Shown here piece after piece: positions 51,891-62,640 of a stretch of DNA of 64,000 nucleotides. Numbering within the stretch: the first letter of the stretch is position 1; each line of letters starts with the position of its first letter. This stretch comes from Prorocentrum cordatum (taxonomy: Eukaryota; Sar; Dinophyceae; Prorocentrales; Prorocentraceae). Both the position numbers and the translations under genes were made by a program. Location of the stretch: assembly GCA_963575745.1 (NCBI GenBank), contig CAUYUJ010006280.1, positions 1 to 64,000 on the forward strand, written 5' to 3'. The notes below the pieces were generated by a model, which did no database searches, was not told where the DNA came from, and worked only from the letters and a program-made list of their open reading frames with translations.

Positions 51891-52980
51891 TAACTCGTAG
51901 AGCTCCCCTTGGCAAGTTATTGTTGAACATTTTGTTCTCCAAATTTGAACATTCGTGAGAGCTTTCGATCAAATTTGCGCTCGCCATCTCGATCTCAGCT
52001 CGATCGGGTACCTTTTACTGCCAAAAAGCTTGCAGGCGGGATCGGCCGTTTCAAGTCATCTTGACATACAGTGACGGTTATCTTTGGATAACTCGAGCTT
52101 AGGACCGCTACAAGCTGGTGAGCACAGCTAATCAATTCAGAATGATCAGGCGCGTTCGCCTGTTGCATTCAGAGGTTTGAACTCGGTCTGCTAGCCGAGC
52201 TAGATCCGCAAATCTATTCGTATTATTCGAGTGATCTTGAGAGGCGCTCTCGGTTTTCTGTACTTACCTCGAGCTCTATATTCTACAGAGCTGATGCTTC
52301 CAGAAACCGATTAATGTTCATCATTCGAATTTGTCTGTTGAATCCAGAGCTCTGAACTCGGTCTGCTGCCCGCTCTAGAATCGCGAAGCTATTCGTATTG
52401 TTCGAGTCATCTTGAGAAGTGCTGCCGATTTTCTGTACTTAACTCGGGTTGTGGGGCTACAGTGCTGGTAGTCACAGGATCGATTCGGATACATCAGGCG
52501 CGTTCACCTGTCGAATTCAGACCTCGGAACTCGGTCTGCTGCCCTAACTAGACCCGCCAAACTATTCGTATTGTTTGAGTCATCCTGAGATGCTGTCGGT
52601 TTTCTGCACTTAAGTCGGGCTGTAGGGGGCTGCAGAGCTGGTAATCACAGGAATCGATTCGGAGACATCAGACGCGTCCGCCTGTCGCATTCAGAGGCCT
52701 GAGCTTGGTTTCATACTCAGATTGGTTCGCCGAACTATTCGTATTGTTCGAGTCATCTTGAGGGTTGTTGTCGATAAACGCACGTGACTCGGGCTGTAGG
52801 AGAGCTAGAGAGCTCGTACAGAAGACAATCTAGAAGCATCCGGGGCGTTCGGCTGCATCGAGAGGTCTGAAATCGCTTCGGCTGAAAAACTACTCGTTCT
52901 CTGCATTTTTGTTTCGACATTATATATTGGCAGGAAGCTCCACGAGTAAGAAAGGTTGGCGGTTTACCGCCGGCGCCCAG
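51891..52980 (+). mobile_element. Type-1 module, damaged hairpin
   Basis: Head TAACTCGTAGAGCTCCCC; a shortened AT block; about five 178-bp units. The tail arm is GGAAGCTCCACGAGT. The left hairpin stem is deleted (ACGAGTAAGAAAGG), leaving only TTTACCGCCGG and CCAG at 52977-52980. Confidence 0.7.
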
Positions 52981-53202
52981 TGCCGCGTCTGCCAGTAAAA
53001 TTTTTAGGTGCGTAGCTGCAGTATTACTATCAAAACACTTGGGGAACCGACGTTGAATAGAAACATAAAAACTTGATTTTTCGAGTTTCTCAGGTCTTGC
53101 TCTACACGCTTTCTTCATGCTTGCCGAGGAGCGCCGTCTGAGAAAAGAGCTCTATGAGGGCCCCGGGGGTGACCTGGTTGACGGTTCACCGTCAGTCCCC
53201 AG
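52981..53202 (+). repeat. Type-3 module, 3' part
   Basis: TGCCGCGTCTGCCAGT, CTATCAAAACACTTGGGG, AAGAGCTCTATGAGGG, a hairpin with changes in both stems (GGGGGTGACC / GGTTCACCGTC), and CCAG at 53199-53202. Confidence 0.65.
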
Positions 53203-53571
53203 TACCTCGTAGAGCTCTTCGTCATCGATGAGCTAGAGAAATTCCGGCGCCAGAAAAGAAGATGTGATAACTTTGGGTGGGTTTTGCTAAGATTCGAATG
53301 ATCTTTGACAATTCGTTTTGAGACAGCAGATTTTCCGCACCTGTTAACGACTGTGAGGGCTCCTGCGTCTCAATATGAGCTGTCTAGGCGCACATTTACT
53401 ATGAAAACACTTGGCGCAATTAACTTCATCTCGACATGAAAAAAAATCAATGTTGCAATTTTCTAGAAATGTCTCCAGAAGCTCTCTCTTCCCACTCTGA
53501 GCACTCTCACGCGTGAAAGGCGCTCTACGAGGTTCCCGGCAGTGACCAGGTTGACGGTTCACCGCCGCCAG
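53203..53571 (+). mobile_element. Type-2 module, complete (369 bp)
   Basis: It runs from TACCTCGTAGAGCTCTTCG to CCAG (53568-53571). The hairpin is slightly eroded (GGCAGTGACC, and CACCGCCGCCAG without GGCG). Confidence 0.7.
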
Positions 53572-53982
53572 TTCTGGCGCGCTGGAGAGCTAGTTCGTAA
53601 GAAAAATCTCCACGGACCTTGCTGATTTTGGTCGGTTTAAAATTTTCTGCTCGAAATTCAACCATTCGTAGAGCTCTAGTATTTTCCCCGTGATATTCGA
53701 TCTTATTCTCGCTCGTCGTCTTGGTCTCAGCTCGATCCGGTACTTTTTACTGCCGAAAAGCACACGGGCGGGATTGGCCGTTTCGAGTCATCTCGACAAA
53801 CGATTCCAATTTTTTGTAACTCGACCTATGAGAGAGCTACAGAGCTGATACTAACAGAAACCGGTTCAGCACCATCAGGTATGTTTTTGTTTTAAAGCCA
53901 AAGCTCTGAACTCGGTCCCCTGCCCAAGCTAGGTTCGCCAAACTATTCGTGTTGTTCGAATCATCTTGAGAGTTGCTGTCGG
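53572..53982 (+). repeat. Type-1 fragment (head part and AT block)
   Basis: It starts TTCTGGCGCGCTGG and breaks at GTTGCTGTCGG/TAACTCG, where the next type-1 module begins. Its own 3' end is not found downstream. Confidence 0.6.
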
Positions 53983-56176
53983 TAACTCGTAGAGCTTTTC
54001 TTAGCAAGGTATTGCTGGAAGCTTAAGAGCAATTCCGGGGCGCTGGAGAGCTGGTTGGCAAGAAAAATCTCGACGGACCTTTTGGTGACTTTTGGTCAGT
54101 TGAAAATTTTGTTTTCGAAATTCAATCATTCGTTAGAGCTCTAGTATTTGTTTCCCGTGATATCCGATCTTATTCCCGCTCGCCATCTTGATCTCAGCTC
54201 GATCGGGTACCTTTCACTGCCAAGAAGCGTCCAGGCGGGACCGGCCGTTTCGAGTCATCTTGATACGCGCTGTCGGTATAGGTAAGCACACCTTATCGAT
54301 TCAGAATGATCAGGCGCGTTCGTCTGTTGCATCCAGAGGTCTGAACTCGGTCTGCTAGCCGAGCTAGGTCCGCAAACCTATTCGTATTATTCGAGTCATC
54401 TTGACAGGCGCTCTCGCTTTTCTGTATTTAACTGGAGCTATATGACAGCTACAGAGCGGATGCTTACAGAAACCGATTCAGAGTTATCAGTCGCGTTTGT
54501 CTGTTAATCCAGGGCTCTGAACTCGGTCTGCTGCCCGCTCTAGAATCGCGAAACTATTCGTATTGTTCGAGTCATCTTGAGAGGTGCTGTCGGTAACTCG
54601 TAGAGCTTCCCTTCGCAAGTTGCTCGAAGTTTAAGAGTAATTCCGGCGCGCTGGAGAGCTAGTTGGCAAGGAAAATCTCGACGGACCTTTTGGTGACTTG
54701 GTCGGTTGAAAATTTTGTTCTCGAAATTCAACCATTCGCTTTAGTACTCTTTCCCGTAATATTCGATCTTATTCCCGCTCGCCGTCTTGATATCAGCTCG
54801 ATCGGGTATCTTTTACTGCCAAAAAGCGTCCAGGCGGGATTGGCCGTTTCGAGTCATCTCGACAGGTGTTGTCGGTTTTTTGTATTGAACTCGAGCTATA
54901 GGACAGCTACAGAGCTGATACTTACAGAAACCGATTCAGAATCATCAGTCGCGTTTGTACCTTCAATGCAGAGCTCTGAACTCGGTCTTTTGCCCGATCT
55001 AGGTTCGCGAAACCATTTGAATTGTTTGAGTCATCTTGAGAGATGCTGTTAGTTTTCTGTACCTAACTCGCGCTGTGGGGAGGCTACAGGGCTGGTAATC
55101 ACAAGAATCGATTTGTAGACATCAGGCGCGTCCGCCTGTCGAATCTAGAGCTCCGAACTCGGTCTGTTGCCCGAGCTATGTCCGCGAAACTATTTGTATT
55201 GTTCGAGTCATCTTGAGAGGTGCTGTCGGTTTTCTGCACACTCGCGCTGTAGGGGGGGCTGCCGGGCTGGTAATCACAGGAATCGATTCAGAGACATCAG
55301 GCGCGTTTGCCTGTCGCATTCAGAGGTCTGAACTCGGTCTGATACTCGAGCTAGGTTCACGAAACTGTTCGTATTGTTCGAGTCATCTTAAGAGGTGCTG
55401 TCGATTTTCGCACGTAACTCGGGCTGTAAGAGAGCTACATAGCTCGTACGCACAGAAAACGATCCAGAAGCATCAGGGGCGTTCGGCTGTTGCATCGAGA
55501 GGTCTGAAATCGCTTGGGCGGACAATCTATTTGTTCTCTGCAATTTTTTTCGACATTATATATGGTCAGGAAGCTCTGCGAGTCCCCCCGCGGTAAGAAA
55601 GTTGACGGTTTACCGCCGGCGCCCAGTATTCTACTTAATTCGGGCTGTAGGGCCGTTGCAGGGCTTGTACTTATGGAAGGCGCGTCCGGCTGTCGACTCC
55701 AGAGCTTCGAACTCGGTCTGCCGGAGCTAGGTCCGCGAAACTATTCGTACTGTTCGAGTTATCTTGAGAGTTGCTGTCGGTTCTCCGCACTTAACTCGGG
55801 CTGTAGGGGGGCTGCAGGGCTGGTAATCACAGGAATCGATTCGGATACATCAGATGCTTCCGCCTTTCGCATTCAGAGGTCTGAACTGGGTCTGATACTC
55901 GAGCTGAGTTCGCAAAACTATTCGTATTGTTCGACTGATCTTCAGAGGTGCTCTCGATTTTCGCACGTAACTGGGCTGTAGAAGAGCTACACAGCTCGTA
56001 CGCACAGAAAACGATCCAGAAGCATCCGGGGCGTTCGGCTGTGGCATCGAGAGGTCTGAAATCGCTTGGGCTGAAAAATTATTCGTTCTGTGCATTTTTC
56101 GACATTTTGTATGGTCAGCAAGCTCTACGAGTCCCCCGGCGGTAAGAAAGGTTGACGGTTTACCGCCAGCGCCCAG
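53983..56176 (+). mobile_element. Type-1 module hosting another type-1 module
   Basis: Pieces 53983-54593 and 55627-56176 add up to about 1160 bases, a normal type-1 length. The nested copy occupies 54594-55626. The outer copy itself also starts after GCTGTCGG, so the same 178-bp-unit phrase was hit twice. It ends at a hairpin with CCAG at 56173-56176. Confidence 0.75.
54594..55626 (+). mobile_element. Nested type-1 module with reconstructable empty site (1033 bp)
   Basis: Head TAACTCGTAGAGCTTCCC to CCAG. Flanks GAGGTGCTGTCGG and TATTCTACTTAATTCGG join to the usual GTCGGTATTTTCTACTTAA, allowing a length change in the T-run, with no duplication. Confidence 0.75.
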
Positions 56177-56898
56177 TTGACCGATCCGGCCCCGACGCAG
56201 AATGTGTGAGCTTTGGGCCGGTTGGAAACACATTCTGAGATATACCTCTTAGAGCTCTTCGGCATCGATGAGCTAGAGGGATTCCGGCGCGGGGTGAAGC
56301 TAGTTGGTCGATCCGGCCAGAAAAGAATATGTTTCAACTCTGGGTCGGTTGTGCTAAGATTTGAAAGATATTTGAGAATTGTTATTGAGACCAGATTTTT
56401 CGCACCTGTAGACGACTGTGAGGGCCTCTGCGTCTTATTATCAGCTCTGTAGGCGCACTTTCACTATCAAAACACTTGGCGAAACCAACTCTATGTCGAC
56501 ACGAAAATAAATGTTCGTTCTTTTGAGAAATGCCTCCAGAAGCTCTCTCCTTCGACTCCGAGCACTCTCACGCGTGGAAGGAGCTCTGCGAGGTTCCCGG
56601 CGGTGACCAGGTTGACGGTTCACCGCCGGTGCCAGTTCGTTTCAGGAAACGGTATTTTTCGCATCTGTAGTGGGTTGTGCCGCGTCTGCCAGTGAAATTT
56701 CCAGGTCCGTAGCTGCAGTATTACTATCAAAACACTTGGCGGAACCGTCTTTGTATGAAACATAAACAATATGATTTTTCGAGTTCTTTGGCTCTTGCTC
56801 TAACTCTTCCTGCATGTGTACCGAGGAGCGCCGTCGAGAAAAGAGCTCTACGAGGGCCCCCGCTGTAACCTGGTTGACGGTTTACCGCTTGTTCCGAG
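56177..56898 (+). repeat. Type-3 module interrupted by a type-2 module
   Basis: Left piece 56177-56242 (TTGACCGATCCGGCC, ACATTCTGAGATA) and right piece 56636-56898 (TTCGTTTCAGGAAACGG to a decayed hairpin, GCTGTAACC / GGTTTACCGC, ending CCGAG). About ten bases of the host seem to be missing at the insertion. Confidence 0.6.
56243..56635 (+). mobile_element. Type-2 module, complete (393 bp)
   Basis: TACCTCTTAGAGCTCTTCG to CCAG, with a standard body. The GGTGACC / GGTTCACC hairpin is intact. Confidence 0.75.
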
Positions 56899-57557
56899 TT
56901 GGTCGTGCCGACCAGAAAGGCAAAGTGGCGTGGTTTTGCGGATATTTGAAAGATATTTGACCATTTCTTTTGAGAAAGCAGATTTTTCGCACATGTGAAC
57001 GACTATGAGGGCCTCTCCCTCTTAATATGAGGTCTGTGGGCGCACTTTTACTCAAAACACTTTGCGGAACCATCTTTATGTCGACATGAAAAAAATGATT
57101 TTTATTTTTCGAGAAATGTCTGCAGAAGCTCTGTCTTTCGACTCTGAGCATTTTTATACGTAAAAGGACCTCTGCGAGGTTCCCGGGCGTGACGAGGTTG
57201 ACGGCTCACCGCCGGCGCCAGTTGCCGGACCCGGCCAGAAAGGACAAAGTGTTAACTTTTGAGCGGTTCTGCCAAGATTTGAGAGATATTTGACCATTTA
57301 TTGTGAGAAAGCAGATTCTTCGCACCTGTAAACGACTATCAGGGCCTCTGCGTTTTAATATGAGCTCATTAGGCGCAAATTTACTATCAAAAGACTTGGC
57401 GGAACCAACTTCATCTAGACATGAAAAAAATGAATGTTCAATTTTTCGAGAAATGCCTCCAGAAGCTCTCTCTTTGGACTCTGAGCACTTTACGCGTGGG
57501 AGGAGCTCTACGAGGTTCTCAGCGGTGACCAGGTTGACGGTTCACCGCCGGCGCCAG
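56899..57557 (+). repeat. Two head-less type-2 modules in tandem
   Basis: The units are 56899-57221 and 57222-57557. Each has the body marks (TTTGAGAAAGCAGATTTTTC-like, CAAAACACTT), tail and hairpin (CCGGGCGTGACG / GGCTCACCGCC; CAGCGGTGACC / GGTTCACCGCC). Both start at points inside a normal module. Confidence 0.65.
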
Positions 57558-58185
57558 TCTTTGTGCAAAATTTGAAAGTTCGTTTTAAGAACTGGTATTT
57601 TTTCCACGTGTAGTGGGTTATGCCGCGTCTGCCAGTAAAATTATCGAGTCCGTAGATGTAATCTTACTATCAAAACACCTGAGGGAACCGAGTGTGTTCC
57701 GAGTCATTCTGAGACGGGCTGACAGTTTTCGGAACTTAAATCGAGATTACAGATAGCTACAGAGGTTATACTTAGAAACCTATCGGAAATCATCAGGCGC
57801 GTTCGTGTGTTGCATCTAGAGGTCTGAACTTGGTCTTATACTCGAGCTAGGTCCGCAAAACTATTTTATCATTCGAGTCATTTCACAAGTCCTCGCGGTT
57901 TCCTGTACTTAACTAAAGATTTAGAAGAGCTACAGAGCTGGTACGCATATAAACCGATCCAGTATCACCCGGCGCGTTCTTATCTCGCATCGAGAGGTCT
58001 GAACTCGGCTTCGTACTCCTAGGTCCACGAAGCGAAGATGGAAAATACCAAGAACGTATTTTTCGAGCTTTTTTCTTCACGCTTCAGAAAGCTTTTTTCG
58101 TGTGCTCCTCGCAGCGCCGCGCGAGAACAGAGCTCTACGAGGCTCCCGGCGGTTACCTGGTTGACGGTTTACCGCCAGGTCCCAG
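57558..58185 (+). repeat. Type-3-like module with 178-bp-like units
   Basis: Body GTAGTGGGTTATGCCGCG and CTATCAAAACACCTGAGG, two diverged 178-bp-like units (57720-58010), then GAGCTCTACGAGG and hairpin. CCAG lies at 58182-58185. The layout matches 30803-31424 and 58449-59157, so this is a recurring hybrid form. Confidence 0.65.
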
Positions 58186-58448
58186 TTGACCCACCCGGCC
58201 CGGGCGGACAATGTGTGAACTTTGGGTCGGTTGGGCGAACTTTCTGAGAGATTTGAACATTCGTTTTGAGAACCGATATACCTCGTAGAGCTCTTCGGCA
58301 TCGATGAGCTAGAGGAATTCCGGCGCGGGGTGCAGCTAGTTGACCCACCCGGCCCGGGCGGACAATGTGTGAACTTTGGGTCGGTTGGGCGAACTTTCTG
58401 AGAGATTTGAACATTCGTTTTGAGAACCGGTAATTTTCGCACCTGTAG
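58186..58448 (+). repeat. Type-3 fragments, direct duplication of about 90 bp
   Basis: The stretch from TTGACCCACCCGGCCCGGG to GTTTTGAGAACCG occurs at 58186-58275 and again at about 58339-58430. Between them is a head TACCTCGTAGAGCTCTTCGG (58280). This is one module inserted into the start of another, leaving both copies. Confidence 0.65.
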
Positions 58449-59157
58449 TACCTCGTCTTCGGCAAGATGAACTAAGAGGAATTCGGGTGCAGGGTGGAGC
58501 TAGTTGGCCGACCCGACCTTAAGAGACAATGTGACGACTTGGGGTCTGTTTTCTATCTTTGTGCAAATTTTGAAAGGTCGTTTTAAGATCTGGTATTTTT
58601 CCCACTTGTATCGGGTTATGCCGCGCCTGCCAGTTAAATTCTCAGGCCTGTAGCTGCAATCTTACTATCAAAAGACTTGAGGGAACCGTCGGCCGTGTCG
58701 AGTCATCTTAACACGCGTTGACGGTTTTCTGTACTAACTCGAGATTTAGGACAGCTACAGAACTGATACTTACAGAAACCGATTCAGAATTATCAGGCGC
58801 GTTCGTCTGTTCCATCGAGAGGTCTGAACTTGGTCTACTACTCGAGCTAGATCCGCGAATTTTTTTCGTATTATACAAGTAATTTTGACGAGTGCTGTCG
58901 GTTTCCCTTAACTGAGCCGGTACAGCATAGCTACAGAGCTGGTTCGCATATAAACGATCCCCCCGGCGCGTTCTTTTCTCGCATCGAGAGGTACGAACTC
59001 GGTCTGACACTCGAGCTAGGTCCACAAAGCGAAGATGTAAAATAGAAAAACATTTTTTTCGACCTTTTTTCTTCACGCTTGAGCAGCGCCGCGCGAGAAC
59101 AGAGCTCTACGAGGCTCCCGGCGGTTACCTGGTTGACGGTTTACCGCCGGATCCCAG
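58449..59157 (+). mobile_element. Type-3-like hybrid module with reconstructable empty site (709 bp)
   Basis: TACCTCGTCTTCGGCAAG to CCAG. Flanks GCACCTGTAG and TGGGTTATGCCGCG join to the standard CACCTGTAGTGGGTTATGCC with no duplication. It contains 178-bp-like units and ends in a GGTTACCTGG hairpin. Confidence 0.78.
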
Positions 59158-59233
59158 TGGGTTATGCCGCGTCCGCCAATAAAATTGCAGGTCCGTAGCT
59201 GCAGTATTACTATTAAAACACTTGGGGGAACCG
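59158..59233 (+). repeat. Type-3 body remainder
   Basis: TGGGTTATGCCGCGTCCGCC to GGGGGAACCG, the continuation of the host of 58449-59157. It is cut by a type-1 head at 59234. Confidence 0.6.
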
Positions 59234-59530
59234 TAACTCGTAGAGCTTCCCTTAGCAAGTTGTTGCTGGAAGCTTAAGAGTAATTCCAGGGCGCTGGAGA
59301 GCTAGTTGGCAAGAAAAATCTCGACGGACCTTTTAGTGACTTTTGGTCGGTTGAAAATTTTGTTCTCGAAATTCAACAATTCGTTTGAGCTCTAGTATTT
59401 TTTCCCGTGATATTCGATCTGATTCCCTCTCGCCATCTTGATCTCAGCTCGATCGGGTACCTTTTACTGCCATAAAGCGTCCAGGCGGGATCGGCCGTTT
59501 CGAGTCATCTTGATACGCGCTCTCGGTATA
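59234..59530 (+). repeat. Type-1 fragment (complete head and AT block)
   Basis: TAACTCGTAGAGCTTCCC to GCGCTCTCGGTATA, cut at 59531 by a type-3 head. No 178-bp units or tail hairpin are found for it in the window. Confidence 0.65.
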
Positions 59531-60023
59531 TACCTCGTAGAGCTCTTCGGCATCGATGAGCTGGAGGAATTCCGGCGCGGGGTGGAGCTAGTTGGCCGAC
59601 CCGGCCTTAAGAGACAAAGTGGTGACTTTGGGTCGGTTTTGCTAAAATTTGAAAGATATTTGACCATTCATTTTGAGAAACCAGATTTTTCGCACCTGTA
59701 GTGGATTATGCCGCGTCTGCCAGTCAAATTCTCAGCTCCGTAGGTGCAGTATTACTATCAAAACACTTGGAGGAACGGACGTTGGATAAAAAGAGAAAAA
59801 CTTGATTTTTGGATTTTTTCGTTTCTCGCTCCAGAAGCTTTCTTCATGTGTTCCGAGAAGCGCGGTGTGAGAAGAGAGCTTTACGAGGGTCCCGGCGGTA
59901 ACCTGGTCGGGCAGAGTTTACCTCCTGCTCGGCCAGGCCTCACCGCTGGGGCCCCCCTCGTCTCGAGCTGCATTGTGCAGTAAGGAGTCTTTGGTTCCTC
60001 ATGCTGTACACGGTGCTCTCACT

Positions 60024-61208
60024 ATGAGGGACGACGGCGGCGCCGCGTTGGCTGCATCTCTTGTGGAGGCAGCGCACCGCGCTGCTGTTCAGGCAGGTGC
60101 CCCGCGCAGGACTGTCGCAGCCGCCGCGGCTGCCGTGGCCTCGGTCATGGCGGCGACGCGGTGTGGCGTTGGTCCGGCGCAGGGCGCCCCTGATCCCGCT
60201 GCCGCCGGTTCGGCCGGATCCCGGCGGCAGCGGAGGAGGCTGAAGAAGAAAACTATGATGTGCAGGTCGGGGCAGGATGCTGTCCTTGGGGAGCCTGTCG
60301 GGCAGACCCTAGAGGCTCAGGATGTTGATCATGAGATATCTTGTTATCACAGGTCCAGTGTTGATCATGGCGCCTCTGATTTTCAGGTTGGGAGCTCTTC
60401 ATCTCGGCGAGTCCAGTTTGATGATCGGTCTTCAGTGGTTTCTTATGAGATACCCCCTCAAGCGAGGCTGAGTCCCATATCGAGGAGGCCGAAGAAGAAA
60501 ACTATGAGTTGCAGGTCGGGGCATGATGCTGTCCTTGCGGAGCCTGTAGGGCAGACCCTAAAGACTCAGCGGCTTGATCATGAGGTAGCGCACGTGGGTT
60601 CGCACGTTCCTGTTCCTGCTTAGACGGCAGCTGATGTGAAGATGTCGGAGTTGGAGAAGGATAACGAGGATAACATGTCTGTTGTTTTTGCCCCTGTTAA
60701 GTCGGCAGCTGATGTTAAGATGTCGGAGGTGGAGAAGGAGAACGAGGATGTGGAGATTCGTGGAGGAGGAAGCTCATCGGACTCAGGGGATACATTTGCG
60801 GAGTTGGGAAAGATACAGCAGATTGGGTCCACGAGCGTCTCATCATCGGCGCGCGAGGCGGCGGAGGGCGTTCGCCAAGATATTAAAGCAGTTGGCAGTA
60901 AAGTAACGGCAGTGGCTCTGCGGGAGGAGCAGTCTGGCTCTGCCAACTTGTGGGGTGAGTTTCAGAAGATGATGGCTCATCAGACGCAGAGTGTGACGAC
61001 GGCGGTCGCAGCGGTAGATAGTATGGTGGATGCCGTCAGGACGACGAGTGCCCATGACATGCAAAGATTGACTGAAGGAGTACGCCAAGATATTAAATAA
61101 GTAGGAGGTAAAGTAACAGCACATGCACAGAGACTTAGGGAGCTTGAGCAGAAGATGCAAGGTCTGCCTGGGGGATGTTTCAGTGCTGGTTCAACATTGA
61201 CTCGGTGA
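60024..61208 (+). pseudogene. Element E ORF1-like gene with two in-frame stops
   Basis: One reading frame of 395 codons is interrupted by TAG at 60621-60623 and TAA at 61098-61100. The N-terminus is Ala-rich. A peptide repeat follows (KKKTMMCRSGQDAVLGEPVG, then a close copy about 80 residues on) and a second one (AADVKMSELEKDNED, AADVKMSEVEKENED). Near the end, VRQDIKAVGSKVTA is echoed by VRQDIK-stop-VGGKVTA, so the TAA interrupts a repeat of the same peptide. Charged and heptad-like, it resembles the coiled-coil part of the LINE ORF1s, but I see no clear C-terminal PTYIELKGW domain. The assignment to ORF1 rests on composition and position. Confidence 0.5.
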
Positions 61209-61673
61209 TAACTGATTACTTTGAGTACGAACTATTGTGATCTGGGACTGCGTTGCTTTTCTTCATGCCTGTGTGTGGTTGTGCATGCACGTGTGTTGAA
61301 TAAGAGCTTCGCTTGATCCCTCAAAGTAGGTCATTCGTTGCTTCCTTGATTTGAGTGCTCATTGACCTTTGAACGTGACTTTCCGTGATTTGTCACGTGG
61401 TGCCTCAAAGTAGGCCTTTGATCTGGTCGACACTACGGTTGCCTCAAAGAAGGACGACACTGCGGTTACCTTGATCACTTGCATGTTGTGATTGTTTCTT
61501 GGTCTGTGATGCTCTCTCTCGTTGCTCTTCGCTTCATTTGTAGCGGCGACGTGAGGTGTAGTAGATACTTCAAGAGTATCACGTTTTTCAGGGTACATCC
61601 AGCCCACAGGGGATGGCTGCACCAACCCGACCGCCCTTGTAGGGCCCCGTGGTCGGACCGCAAACCACAAAAA
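61209..61673 (+). other. Element E 3' tail
   Basis: It has three to four copies of a GCCTCAAAGTAGG or CCTCAAAG phrase (about 61318, 61400 and 61441), GAGCTTCGCTT near 61304 (compare the CAGCTTCGCTG hairpins of A and D), and a GCCCTTGTAGGGCC stem near the end, then an A-run. Confidence 0.45.
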
Positions 61674-61705
61674 AACCGGGTTGACGGTTTACCGCCGGTT
61701 CCCAG

Positions 61706-61949
61706 TTTTTCGCACCTGTAGTGGGTTATGCCGCGTCCGCCAATAAATTTTCAGGTCCGTAGCTCCAGTATTACTATCAAAACACTTGGGGGAACCCTCT
61801 TTGGATAAAAACATAAAAACGGGATTTTCGAGTTTGTTTGGGTCTTGCTCCAGACTCTCCTTCATGTGTACCGAGGAGCGCCGTGCGAGGAAAGAGCTCT
61901 ACGAGGGCCCCGGCGGTGACCTGGTTGACGGTTTACCGCCGGTTCCCAG
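61706..61949 (+). repeat. Type-3 module, 3' part; last hairpin of the nest
   Basis: It starts TTTTTCGCACCTGTAGTGGG, with body CTATCAAAACACTTGGGGG, tail AAAGAGCTCTACGAGGG, and a hairpin with one wobble-type difference (GGTGACC against GGTTTACC). CCAG lies at 61946-61949. No further module sequence follows in the window. Confidence 0.7.
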
Positions 61950-62320
61950 TTGGCTCCGGGCAATCAAAATATGGTGCAGGAGTGGCGTTCTGGAAACACG
62001 AAGAACACGAAGTGGCCTAAAGTTGGCCCCGTGCATCAAAATGTGGCTTGGGAATGGTGTTCTGGGAACACGAAGAACACGTAGTGGTCTACAGTTGGAT
62101 CCGGGCATTCAAAATGTGGCCTGGTAGTGGTGTTCTGGGAAACAAAGAATACGAAGTGGCCTAGAGTTGGTTCCGGGCATTCAAAATGTGGCCCAGGAGT
62201 GGTGTTCTGAAGCACGAAGAACACAAAGTGGGTTATAGTTGGCTCCGGCCATTCAAAATGTGGCCTGGGAGTGGCGTTCTATTGGCTCCGGGCAGTCAAA
62301 ATTTGGCTCTTGGGTGAACA
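61950..62320 (+). repeat. Tandem array, about 72-bp period
   Basis: Starts of TTGGCTCCGGGCATTCAAAA-like units fall near 61950, 62023, 62094, 62167 and 62240, with a truncated unit near 62282. Each has GTGGTGTTCTGGGAACACG and CGAAGTGGCCTA. It is unrelated to the modules. Short antisense frames across it follow the repeat. Confidence 0.75.
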
Positions 62321-62640
62321 TGGGGAGATTCCGGATTCCCGTGGCGCTCGTCGGGCACCCGTCCGGCATCTGCCCAGTCCCCCCTGGGAAGTCATGATGC
62401 TGTCTTTTGGGAACATTAGAAACTTATCAGTGTTCGCTGTTAGGTAAATACACGATCAGGCTGCGTTCGTTCCACGCGGAGGGGGAGCCCCTAGGGCCTG
62501 GCCCTAGGCCCACCCTAGGCGTACTCCAGGGCCTTCAGTGGGGCCTGCTCTAGGCACTCCCAAGGGGAGGTCGTAGGGCCCGGGGCAGCCTCGGCACCAG
62601 GTGGTCTATATTGTTATTCACGGTACTTTTTTTATGTGCT
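62321..62640. other. No feature recognised
   Basis: GC-rich, with clusters of CCCTAGG and GGGCC (62500-62590). No open frame, repeat or hairpin terminus that I can support. Confidence 0.5.

Larger units (their letters stand above)
59908..61673 (+). mobile_element. Element E: ORF1-only, LINE-derived insertion
   Basis: About 1.77 kb. AACCTGGT (59900-59907) and AACCGGGT (61674-61681) flank it, an 8-bp duplication with one mismatch, at the same hairpin border as LINE-A, C and D. It has a leader, an ORF1-like gene with two stops, and a tail of about 465 bases ending in an A-run (CCACAAAAAAACC). No endonuclease, RT or RNase H sequence is present. Either the ORF2 region was deleted, or this is a non-autonomous element moved by another LINE's enzyme. 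Confidence 0.7.
59531..61705 (+). mobile_element. Type-3 module whose hairpin hosts element E
   Basis: Head TACCTCGTAGAGCTCTTCGG, type-3 body, tail GAGCTTTACGAGGG, left stem CCCGGCGGTAACCTGGT (to 59907). After element E, the loop and right stem CCGGGTTGACGG to GGTTCCCAG run to 61705. Without E the module is about 410 bases. Confidence 0.75.
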
